12,254 nt of DNA from Planctomycetales bacterium (GTDB lineage: Bacteria > Planctomycetota > Phycisphaerae > SM23-33), in assembly GCA_030631125.1 (NCBI GenBank), contig DAOVLS010000040.1, positions 1-12,254 of the forward strand, in the 5' to 3' direction. Shown piece by piece: positions 1-6,307 of this stretch. The position numbers and the translations under genes were made by a program. The notes below the pieces were generated by a model. That model was not told where the DNA came from and made no database searches. It saw only the letters and a program-made list of their open reading frames with translations. The first letter of the stretch is position 1. Each line of letters opens with the position of its first letter.

Positions 1-324
1 GGGACGCACCTTGCCATATACGCAGCCTTTGTCGTCGTGGCGGTCTGGATGGTGTTGTGGCGGGATAAAATCGCCGACACGCTCAAAGACCGCTGGTACG
101 TTTCACTGGTGGCGGCTTCGATTTGGGCGTTTATCCTCTCGCAACTGGTCGCCAGGGGAGTCTTTGACGAAGAGCGCCTTGCAGTCATTCCAAATGAAGA
201 TGAAATTCACCTTTTTCTGGAAGAGGCCGTCGAAACGGCGGGGCACGTCCTCTGGATTGCCGGCGCTATCGTAGGCTCCTGGCGACGGGGCAATCGGAAA
301 AAGACGGTCGAGTCAGCGAAATGA
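1..324 (+). CDS. C-terminal part of an unidentified membrane protein (5' end outside window)
   Basis: The reading frame is open from base 1 and ends with TGA at 322-324, so the visible 107 residues are a C-terminal fragment; the true start lies upstream. Three hydrophobic stretches are visible, around residues 5-20 (AIYAAFVVVAVWMVLW), 33-51 (WYVSLVAASIWAFILSQLV) and 82-96 (AGHVLWIAGAIVGSW). A hydrophilic acidic segment (NEDEIHLFLEEAVET) lies between the last two, and the tail is basic (SWRRGNRKK), which by the positive-inside rule would put the C-terminus in the cytoplasm. I do not recognise the family. The stop overlaps the next gene's ATG by 4 bases (ATGA), so the two genes are probably translationally coupled. 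A GTG at 37 could be read as a start, but the frame and the first hydrophobic helix continue upstream of it. Confidence 0.7.
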   Translation, partial: GTHLAIYAAFVVVAVWMVLWRDKIADTLKDRWYVSLVAASIWAFILSQLVARGVFDEERLAVIPNEDEIHLFLEEAVETAGHVLWIAGAIVGSWRRGNRKKTVESAK

Positions 325-2417
325 AGAGTGTTTTTGCGACATTCAGCGTGCTTGTCTTTACCGCCGTCAGTATCGGCTGTGACGCCTATCACAACGCCAA
401 TGCAAAAAGGCTTATCGAACCGGCGTCCATACCGGGCAAGACCATGCTGGCCTTTACCGGCACGGGTGAACAACTGGTTAAACAGGGGCGAATTTCGCTG
501 CATCGTTGCTTCAAGGGACTGGAAGATTGCGAAATTGACGTATGGATCATCAACAGTCGCCTCGTCGATGCCGCCGAGCCTGAGCGAAAGATTCCTCGCG
601 GCACGGTGGTGTTGTTGCATCCGCTGCTGACGAGCAAGTCGTGGTTTTTGTCGCTCGGAGAAAATCTGGCCGGGCACGGATGGGACGTGGTGCTTCCGGA
701 CCTCCGCGCCCATGGTCGAAGCGGCGGGAAGTACATAACCTGGGGCGCCAAGGAAAAACACGATCTCAAACACGTGGTCGCTCAACTCGTGCGGGAAAAA
801 ATAGTTTCCGATCGTATCTACATATTAGGCTCGTCCATGGGCGGCGCGGTGGCACTTCAGTACGCCGCAATCGAGCCTCGGTGCAAAGGTGTGATGGCCA
901 TAGCGCCGCCGGCGTCGTTCAGGAAAATCGCCCGGCGGATACTCCTTCTGGAAAGACCCGCCAATGTCGAGGAGGCCCTGGTCAGAGCGGGGCAACTGGG
1001 CGAATTCGATCCTGACGAGGCTTCGGCTGTCGCAGCGGCGGGAAAACTGTCCTGCCCGCTCGTGATAGTCCATGGCGCCCTGGATTGCGTCGTACCGTTC
1101 CAGCACAGCAAGGAGATATTCAATGCCGCTCCCGAACCGAAACGGTTTATCCCGCTTCTTATCGACGGGCACGCCTCGGAGATAGCGCGCGAGCAATGGA
1201 TTGTTAAGCAAATCGACTCACTTGCCGGAATGGCCAAACCCGTTTCAGACAGGTTGGCCGGGGCGATTGACTTATCGGCTGGTTATCTGGTTCGCGCGTG
1301 CGGCAAGGACGGCAGGTTCGTATATCGAATCAACACGAATCCTGACATTACCCCCAAACCGGCGTATAACATACTTCGCCACGCCGGGACGATATATGCG
1401 CTGGCGATGTACGAACAACGTCGGCCCGACAAGAAAACGCGGGATGCAATCGGCAGGGCGGTGCGGTTCCTGAAAAAAGAGGCCACTGCGCCGATACCGA
1501 AGAACAAGGACCTTCTCGGCGTCTGGTCGCGGTTGCGGATAAGCGGCAAGTCGGCTCCGATGCAGGTCAAACTCGGCGGGGTCGGGCTTGGGCTTGTAGC
1601 GCTGCTCAGCGCCGAAAAAGCGGGGGCTGCGAAGACGCCGATTGACGACCTGCGAAAGATGGGGCGGTGCATCCTCTTTATGCAGAAAACCGACGGTAGT
1701 TTCTATTCCAAGTACATCCCCGCGCGGGGCGGCCTCAGCAACGCATGGTTCTCGCTTTATTATCCCGGCGAAGCGGCATTGGGGTTGTTGATGCTGTACG
1801 AGAAAGACCCGTCGCCGCAGTGGCTCGGCGGCGCTGCCGACGCAATCGCATACCTTGCCCGCAAACGGGCAGGGAAATCCGTCGTCGAGCCGGACCAGTG
1901 GGCGCTGCTGGCGACGGCGAAACTGCTGCCTGTGTACGATAAATGCAAACAGCCGGTTCCGCGCAAGGCAATCCTTCATCATGCCCGCCAGATTTGCAAC
2001 AGGATGCTGTCCGACCAGGTACAACGTCCCGCCGGCGACGCCGAATACGGTTCCTTCGGAAAGGAAGGCCGGACCTGCCCGACGGCGACCGATCTTGAGG
2101 GGCTTCTGGCGGCGTTGACGTTCCTGCCGGCTGAAGACAAGGCCCTGCGGAACCGCATCGAAGCGGCGGCAACTTCGGGCATTTCGTTCCTTCTGCGGGC
2201 GCAGATTCGCTCCGGCAAATACGCCGGCGGGGTTCCGCGAGCCGTCAAAACACTGCCGAAAGACCATCCGCGATTCAGCAAATCGTTCAACAAGCGGGCG
2301 GGCGAAGTCAGAATCGACTACGTCCAGCACGCAATGTGCGCGATGATGCAATACGAGAGAAGCAGAGATAAAAAAACGAATTGCGACACAGAGACCTACC
2401 TGCCGGTAGGCAGGTAG
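321..2417 (+). CDS. Lipoprotein: alpha/beta hydrolase fused to a helical (alpha/alpha-toroid-like) domain
   Basis: This 698-residue protein starts at the ATG that overlaps the previous stop. Residues 1-20 form a signal peptide ending in a lipobox-like VSIGC, so Cys20 is probably lipidated and the protein membrane-anchored on the periplasmic side. Residues about 90-300 are a serine hydrolase of the alpha/beta fold. Its features are an HP oxyanion segment (100-101), DLRAHGRSGG (127-136), the nucleophile elbow GSSMG with Ser172, a likely acid at Asp255 (HGALDCVVP) and His284 (DGHAS). Residues about 315-690 are a second domain with repeated helical pairs and Gly-rich turns, for example AGTIYALAMYEQ and DGSFYSKYIPARGG followed by YYPGEAALGLLMLYEK. 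This resembles the alpha/alpha toroids of terpene-cyclase or glycosidase-like proteins; the fold is inferred from pattern only. The substrate is unknown. The last ten residues (DTETYLPVGR) are encoded by a long inverted repeat, so the natural C-terminus may have been altered. Confidence 0.85.
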   Translation: MKSVFATFSVLVFTAVSIGCDAYHNANAKRLIEPASIPGKTMLAFTGTGEQLVKQGRISLHRCFKGLEDCEIDVWIINSRLVDAAEPERKIPRGTVVLLHPLLTSKSWFLSLGENLAGHGWDVVLPDLRAHGRSGGKYITWGAKEKHDLKHVVAQLVREKIVSDRIYILGSSMGGAVALQYAAIEPRCKGVMAIAPPASFRKIARRILLLERPANVEEALVRAGQLGEFDPDEASAVAAAGKLSCPLVIVHGALDCVVPFQHSKEIFNAAPEPKRFIPLLIDGHASEIAREQWIVKQIDSLAGMAKPVSDRLAGAIDLSAGYLVRACGKDGRFVYRINTNPDITPKPAYNILRHAGTIYALAMYEQRRPDKKTRDAIGRAVRFLKKEATAPIPKNKDLLGVWSRLRISGKSAPMQVKLGGVGLGLVALLSAEKAGAAKTPIDDLRKMGRCILFMQKTDGSFYSKYIPARGGLSNAWFSLYYPGEAALGLLMLYEKDPSPQWLGGAADAIAYLARKRAGKSVVEPDQWALLATAKLLPVYDKCKQPVPRKAILHHARQICNRMLSDQVQRPAGDAEYGSFGKEGRTCPTATDLEGLLAALTFLPAEDKALRNRIEAAATSGISFLLRAQIRSGKYAGGVPRAVKTLPKDHPRFSKSFNKRAGEVRIDYVQHAMCAMMQYERSRDKKTNCDTETYLPVGR

Positions 2418-2429
2418 GTCTCTGTGTCG
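2384..2429. repeat. Perfect 21-bp inverted repeat with 4-base loop between hydrolase and cupin genes
   Basis: Bases 2384-2404 and 2409-2429 are exact reverse complements around the loop GGTA, with core CCTACCTGCC / GGCAGGTAGG. An imperfect outer arm continues the symmetry: AGAGATAAAAAAAC at 2364-2377 faces the complement of GTTTTTTTGTATCTCT at 2438-2453. The full structure is therefore close to 90 bases with an A-tract on the left and a T-tract on the right. It could act as a bidirectional transcription terminator. It also looks like a mobile palindromic unit, because it supplies the stop codon of the upstream gene (TAG 2415-2417). An in-frame GTG at 2424 also lies in the right arm and could be mistaken for the cupin start. 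No other copy is present in this window. Confidence 0.85.
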
Positions 2430-2471
2430 AAATATCTGTTTTTTTGTATCTCTATGCCGGTAAATCAAAAT

Positions 2472-2978
2472 ATGAATGTAGAGGAAATTATTAAACATCT
2501 CGGCCTGGAGCCGCTGCCGGGCGAAGGCGGGTTTTACCGTGAAACCTATCGCAGCGGTGATGGGGAAATCCCCGCCGACGCGCTGCCGGAGCGATACAAA
2601 GCCGGCAAGCACCTCGCCACTGCCATTTACTATCTCCTGACGCCGGATACTTTTTCAGCCATTCATCGGCTGATCAGCGACGAGGTTTTTCATTTTTACC
2701 TGGGCGATCCGGTAACGATGCTCCAGTTGCATCCTGACGGCAGTGGTGAGACGATAACCCTGGGCCCGGACATCAAGGCCGGCCAACGCCTCCAGTGCGT
2801 CGTGCCGCGGGGCGTTTGGCAGGGGATGCGACTGAACGAAGGCGGGCGTTTCGCACTGATGGGAACCACCGTAGCCCCTGCCTTCGACTTCGAGGACTAT
2901 CAACCCGCCCGGCGGGAAGAATTAATACAAAAATATCCCGACTTCGCGGAGATAATCAAACGTCTGACTGATGCGTAA
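2472..2978 (+). CDS. Cupin-fold protein of the DUF985 (Cupin_5) family
   Basis: This is a 168-residue cytoplasmic protein from ATG 2472. In-frame alternatives exist at GTG 2424 and ATG 2454, but the first lies inside the hairpin arm, and family members usually begin close to a sequence like MNVEEIIKHLGLEPLPGEGG. The family pattern runs throughout: GGFYRETYRS (19-28), YYLLTPDTFSAIHRL (53-67), DEVFHFYLGDPV (70-81), VPRGVWQGMRL (111-121) and GTTVAPAFDFEDY (131-143). His65, Glu71 and His74 sit where the double-stranded beta-helix pocket would lie. Length fits the family (about 160-170). The biochemical role of these proteins is poorly defined; some relatives are annotated as epimerase-like sugar cupins. 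No strong ribosome binding site precedes 2472, so the exact start is moderately certain. Confidence 0.85.
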   Translation: MNVEEIIKHLGLEPLPGEGGFYRETYRSGDGEIPADALPERYKAGKHLATAIYYLLTPDTFSAIHRLISDEVFHFYLGDPVTMLQLHPDGSGETITLGPDIKAGQRLQCVVPRGVWQGMRLNEGGRFALMGTTVAPAFDFEDYQPARREELIQKYPDFAEIIKRLTDA

Positions 2979-2980
2979 AG

Positions 2981-3008
2981 AAGCCCAGCCATTCGAATGG
3001 CTGGGCTT
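2981..3008. terminator. 28-base perfect palindrome after the cupin gene, likely terminator
   Basis: The sequence just 2 bases after the cupin stop is fully self-complementary. It gives a 12-bp stem (AAGCCCAGCCAT / ATGGCTGGGCTT) with loop TCGA. There is no clear T-tract to the right, so intrinsic termination is probable rather than proven. The outer arms (AAGCCCAG...CTGGGCTT) recur in the hairpin at 7926-7954. Confidence 0.6.
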
Positions 3009-3051
3009 AGGGTCCGGGATACCCGATTTGTCCATGACGGATCGATAACAC

Positions 3052-4053
3052 ATGGGTGTTAAACATATAATCAAGGGAATCGCGACTTATCTGCCGGGTT
3101 TGGGCAAACTCGCCTGTCGGCGGACCGGCGGGACGGATTCGGCGCGGTATTGCTATTCCGTCTGGCTGCGGCATCTGGTGATGGTGCATCAGGCCGGTCT
3201 GGATACACGCCCGAAGGTCGTGGCTGAACTCGGCCCCGGCGATTCTATCGGAACGGGTCTGGCTGCACTGCTGACGGGATGCGAGAAGTATTACGCGCTT
3301 GATGTCGTCAAATACGCCGATAGGCAGGTAAATCTCGAAATCTTTGACGAGTTGGTCGCTTTGTTTGCCGAAAGGCGCTCCATTCCGGGCCGGGATGAAT
3401 TCCCCGCCATCACGCCGCAACTGAATTCGTGCCGGTTCCCGCACGAGATACTCACCGACGGCCGCCTGGCTGAGACCCTGGCGCCGTCGCGGATTCAGGA
3501 AATTCGCGATGCCCTTGTCCGTGGCACGGGCGTCCCGCCCGTGAATGAAGAAAACATGGCCGGGACGGCCATGCTACGTGCCACAGGATGCGAAGATGCC
3601 ATCGAAATCCGTTATTTCGCGCCGTGGTATGATGCCGGTGTGATAGAGCCGGAATCTGTCGATATGATATTTTCCCAGGCGGTGCTTGAGCACGTCGATG
3701 ACCTTGGCGGCACTTACGAGGCGTTGTATCGTTGGCTCAGGGGCGGCGGATTTATGAGCCATCAGATTGATTTCGGCTCCCACGGCCTGGCGAAACACTG
3801 GAACGGACACTGGGCTTACTCGGACTTCACATGGAAACTGATAAAAGGCAAGCGGCCCTGGCTGATAAACCGCCAACCCTATTCGACTCACCTCCGGCTG
3901 ATGGAAGAGGCCGATTTTGAGATTATCCGCGATCTCAAGGGCGTCGATACGTCGGGAATCGCCCGAAAATGCCTCGCCGACCGGTTCGCCCGGATTTCCG
4001 ACGACGACCTGATAACCAAAACGACCTATATCCTGGCGAGAAAAAATGCATAA
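3052..4053 (+). CDS. Class I SAM-dependent methyltransferase with an in-frame repeat insertion
   Basis: This 333-residue protein starts at ATG 3052; the nearby ATG at 3034 runs into a stop after four codons. The SAM-binding motif I is VVAELGPGDSIGTG (56-69), followed by the acidic strand end YALDVV with Asp84. The later strand VDMIFSQAVLEHVDD (203-217) is the motif IV/post-I region typical of Methyltransf_11/25-like enzymes. The region from about 240 on (FGSHGLAKHWNGHWAYSD, WLINRQPYSTHL) resembles lid segments seen in methyltransferases acting on sugars or lipids, but the substrate cannot be told. Residues about 157-178 (RGTGVPPV...AGTAMLRAT) are encoded by a palindromic repeat element inserted in frame in the connector before the 203-217 strand; they are probably a surface loop. 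The gene is followed after 27 bases by the next start, so the two may be cotranscribed. Confidence 0.85.
   Translation: MGVKHIIKGIATYLPGLGKLACRRTGGTDSARYCYSVWLRHLVMVHQAGLDTRPKVVAELGPGDSIGTGLAALLTGCEKYYALDVVKYADRQVNLEIFDELVALFAERRSIPGRDEFPAITPQLNSCRFPHEILTDGRLAETLAPSRIQEIRDALVRGTGVPPVNEENMAGTAMLRATGCEDAIEIRYFAPWYDAGVIEPESVDMIFSQAVLEHVDDLGGTYEALYRWLRGGGFMSHQIDFGSHGLAKHWNGHWAYSDFTWKLIKGKRPWLINRQPYSTHLRLMEEADFEIIRDLKGVDTSGIARKCLADRFARISDDDLITKTTYILARKNA
3521..3584. repeat. 64-bp palindromic element inserted in frame in the methyltransferase gene
   Basis: The element is bounded by inverted ends GTGGCACG (3521-3528) and CGTGCCAC (3577-3584). Inside are two perfect hairpins. CACGGGCG / CGCCCGTG (3525-3532 with 3536-3543) has loop TCC, and CATGGCCG / CGGCCATG (3555-3562 with 3566-3573) has loop GGA. 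The two loops are complementary to each other. The left and right halves are diverged inverted copies. Read on the plus strand it encodes a stretch containing GTGVPPV and AGTAMLR without breaking the frame. Confidence 0.85.
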
Positions 4054-4080
4054 TAGGGACCATTGACGGAGAGACTTTCG

Positions 4081-4518
4081 ATGGACGAAATGGATGTACT
4101 GCGTGAGGAGTTGGAGCACTACAAGGCCCAGAAGGAGAAGATTCGTAACATCGTCGGTCAGATCGGCGGGGCGACCAGCCACCAACGGGTCGTGATGATT
4201 AACATCACGTTTCTTGTCGTAGTAGTGTCCGCCTTTGTGTTTGACCTGTTGCGGCACTTGATGGGATGGGATATCCCTCTTCTTCCGCCGTTGCTCCTGC
4301 TGGAAGTGGCGGTCCTGCTGGTGTCGCTGAAGATTATCTGGATGATCCACAAACAGTCCAAGGTGGACCACTTCCAGTTCTGGGTTCTCAATTCGATTGA
4401 GTTTCAGATGAACATGCTCTCCCGACGAATTGCCGATCTGGACAAGTCCGTCCGCAATATGGACAATGCGCCAGGCCGGGCCGGGGCCGACGATGAGCCT
4501 TCTTCAGAAAGCAAATAG
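4081..4518 (+). CDS. Small two-helix membrane protein with N-terminal coiled coil, unknown function
   Basis: The protein has 145 residues from ATG 4081, which has a GGAGA ribosome binding site about 8 bases upstream; an in-frame TTG at 4063 is less likely. Residues 1-27 are a charged helix (MDVLREELEHYKAQKEKIRNIV) suitable for a coiled coil. Two transmembrane segments follow at about 38-58 (VMINITFLVVVVSAFVFDLL) and 66-89 (PLLPPLLLLEVAVLLVSLKIIW), joined by a short MGWDI turn, so both ends are likely cytoplasmic. Residues 95-128 form a second amphipathic helix (FQFWVLNSIEFQM, RRIADLDKSVRNMD). The tail is acidic and disordered. I do not recognise the family. It sits 27 bases after the methyltransferase stop. 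Confidence 0.75.
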   Translation: MDEMDVLREELEHYKAQKEKIRNIVGQIGGATSHQRVVMINITFLVVVVSAFVFDLLRHLMGWDIPLLPPLLLLEVAVLLVSLKIIWMIHKQSKVDHFQFWVLNSIEFQMNMLSRRIADLDKSVRNMDNAPGRAGADDEPSSESK

Positions 4519-4609
4519 TCGATCTTCGCCGGGCCACTGACGCTTCGGAGCGTGGATCGCCGCATACGGTGTGAGTGCGTATTCCTGAACGATACTTGAG
4601 GAGAAAAGA

Positions 4610-5314
4610 GTGAAAAAGATAACCCTGCTTCTGATTGCCGCACTGGCGGCGACCGTTCTGTTGGGCGCGGAACGACAAGACATACTCAAGGTGAACTCCG
4701 ACGCCCTGACCGTGGAACTCCAGAAATCGGCCGAACCCACGCCGGGAATAAATCTCGTTTGGTGGATTCCGGTGGAGTTCTGGAAATCGGCATTGCTTCA
4801 GGACAAAACTATCAAGCCTGAAGAATCCAATAAGATCATCAAAACCCTCGAACCATACACGATGATTGCCGTTGTGCGGGCGGACATCGGCACGTTTGGG
4901 GCGTTCAAATTCCACAACAAGGCTTCTGTGGTCAGGAACATGAAGGTTACGTACATTGACGAAAAAGGCAAAAAGACCCTCATTAAACAGGCCGGGAACG
5001 TCAACAAGGACGCTCTTTTGATGTTGGAGATGATGAAGCCGATCCTGGCCAACGCGATGGGTAACATGGGCAAGAACTTCCACTTTTTCGTCTATGCGGA
5101 CCGCGACGCCAGGGGTAAGCGGGTCATGGACCCGTACAAGAAAGGAAAACTGGTTGTCGAACTCGCCAAAACGCGAAGCGAAACCGGGGGTGTGATAGAG
5201 TTCGAATGTCCGCTGAACTCGCTGTTCGTTCCGCGAAAATGCACTAAGTGCAAGAAGGAAGCACACATATCGTGGAATTACTGCCCGTGGTGCGGTAAGC
5301 CGTTGCCGAAATGA
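4610..5314 (+). CDS. Exported protein with C-terminal zinc ribbon, unknown function
   Basis: The 234-residue protein starts at GTG 4610, chosen because a clear GAGGAG ribosome binding site lies at 4598-4603 and the product then opens with a signal peptide (MKKITLLLIAALAATVLLGA, residues 1-20). The mature part (about 25-205) is a mixed alpha/beta region with no family I recognise; it contains WWIPVEFW (51-58) and a region rich in Lys, Asn and Met. The C-terminus is a four-cysteine zinc ribbon, CTKC (211-214) and CPWC (225-228), 24 residues from the end. A cysteine-based zinc ribbon on a protein with a Sec-type signal is unusual, since such ribbons normally sit in the cytoplasm; the hydrophobic N-terminus might instead be an anchor. 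It is followed after 17 bases by the ammonia-lyase gene. Confidence 0.75.
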   Translation: MKKITLLLIAALAATVLLGAERQDILKVNSDALTVELQKSAEPTPGINLVWWIPVEFWKSALLQDKTIKPEESNKIIKTLEPYTMIAVVRADIGTFGAFKFHNKASVVRNMKVTYIDEKGKKTLIKQAGNVNKDALLMLEMMKPILANAMGNMGKNFHFFVYADRDARGKRVMDPYKKGKLVVELAKTRSETGGVIEFECPLNSLFVPRKCTKCKKEAHISWNYCPWCGKPLPK

Positions 5315-5331
5315 TACGATAAACTGATGCC

Positions 5332-6282
5332 ATGAGTGTTCTGACCATTAAAGACATCCGGCGGGCGGCGGAGACGATTCGCGGCAAGGTTATTCGCACG
5401 CCGCTGCTCGACGCGCGCGATATTTCGCAAACCATCGGCTGCGGGCTTTGGCTGAAGTTGGAAAACTTCCAGTTGACGCACGCTTTTAAGGTCCGCGGCA
5501 ACATGAACAAGATCGGGCATCTTCAAGGCCGATGTGGTAAGGGGGTAATCACCGCCTCGACGGGCAACCACGGCCAGGGCCTGGCGCTGGCGGCGGCGAC
5601 GGCGAATATCCCCGCCAAGATCGTCGTGCCCGAATCGTCCCCGAAGACCAAGCGGGAGGCGATTATCAACTACGGAGCCGAACTTGTCGTAGCCGGCAGC
5701 GACTACCACGCCGCCAGCGAGCACGCCCACGCACTGGCAGAAGCCGAAGGCCGGACGTACGTGCACAGTTTCGACGATGCGGAAATCATGGCAGGGCAGG
5801 GAACCGTCGGGCTGGAGATACTGGAAGACTTACCCGAAGTCGAGATGGTCCTCGCCCCGATCGGCGGCGGGGGGCTGATAGGCGGCCTGCTGGTGGCGAT
5901 TAAGGAATCCCGCCCTGCCGTTAAGGTCATCGGCGTTCAGACGACGGCCTTTCCGTCAATGGCTGAATCTGTCCGCCAGGGCAAGTGTGCCTCGGTGCCT
6001 GAGGGAAAGACCATCGCCGACGGCGTAGCCGTCCGCCAGCCGGGGCAGATGGGCGTCGAAGTCGTCCGGCAGTACATCGACGACGTCTGGCTGGTAGATG
6101 AATCCGACATCCGCGAGGCGATAAGGATGCTAGTCAAACGGGCAAAGATTATTTCCGAACCGGCAGGGGCAGTTACCCTGGCCGGGATTCTGACCCACCA
6201 AAAGGAAACCGCAGGCCTGAAAGTAGCCGCCGTCGTCAGCGGCGGAAATATCGACACCGAACTGCTGAAAGAAATACTGTAA
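5332..6282 (+). CDS. Threonine/serine ammonia-lyase (PLP fold type II, single domain)
   Basis: This 316-residue PLP enzyme is expected to deaminate L-threonine to 2-oxobutanoate and/or serine to pyruvate in the cytoplasm. The PLP lysine is Lys53 in KLENFQLTHAFKVRGN (42-57); the usual motif here is TGSFK, so THAFK is a noticeable variant. The substrate-carboxylate loop is STGNHGQG (76-83), the phosphate-binding glycine loop is GGGGL (178-182) and the late motif is SGGNID (303-308). There is no C-terminal ACT-like regulatory domain, so it matches the short catabolic (TdcB-like) or serine-racemase-like forms rather than long isoleucine-feedback-regulated IlvA. It could also be a racemase or a hydroxyaspartate ammonia-lyase; sequence alone does not settle this. 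It lies 17 bases after the zinc-ribbon gene and 25 before the UroD-like gene, so it is likely part of their operon. The ribosome binding site is weak. Confidence 0.88.
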   Translation: MSVLTIKDIRRAAETIRGKVIRTPLLDARDISQTIGCGLWLKLENFQLTHAFKVRGNMNKIGHLQGRCGKGVITASTGNHGQGLALAAATANIPAKIVVPESSPKTKREAIINYGAELVVAGSDYHAASEHAHALAEAEGRTYVHSFDDAEIMAGQGTVGLEILEDLPEVEMVLAPIGGGGLIGGLLVAIKESRPAVKVIGVQTTAFPSMAESVRQGKCASVPEGKTIADGVAVRQPGQMGVEVVRQYIDDVWLVDESDIREAIRMLVKRAKIISEPAGAVTLAGILTHQKETAGLKVAAVVSGGNIDTELLKEIL

Positions 6283-6307
6283 CGGGATTGCTGAAAGGGA
6301 TAAGACG

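Noticed and set aside
2424..2471. N-terminal extension of the cupin from GTG 2424
   Set aside because: The extension is encoded in a hairpin arm and T-tract (SKYLFFCIS) and precedes the normal family N-terminus.
1272..2612. 446-codon open frame on the minus strand opposite the hydrolase
   Set aside because: It is antisense to a protein with clear hydrolase motifs; its product is rich in Arg, Gln and Phe, has no recognisable domain, and reads through the hairpin.
3574..4371. 265-codon minus-strand frame across methyltransferase and membrane protein
   Set aside because: It spans two well-supported plus-strand genes and has a His/Gln-rich product with no domain.
4388..5266. 292-codon minus-strand frame opposite the zinc-ribbon gene
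   Set aside because: The plus strand has a good ribosome binding site, signal peptide and cysteine ribbon; the minus product looks like a low-complexity shadow.
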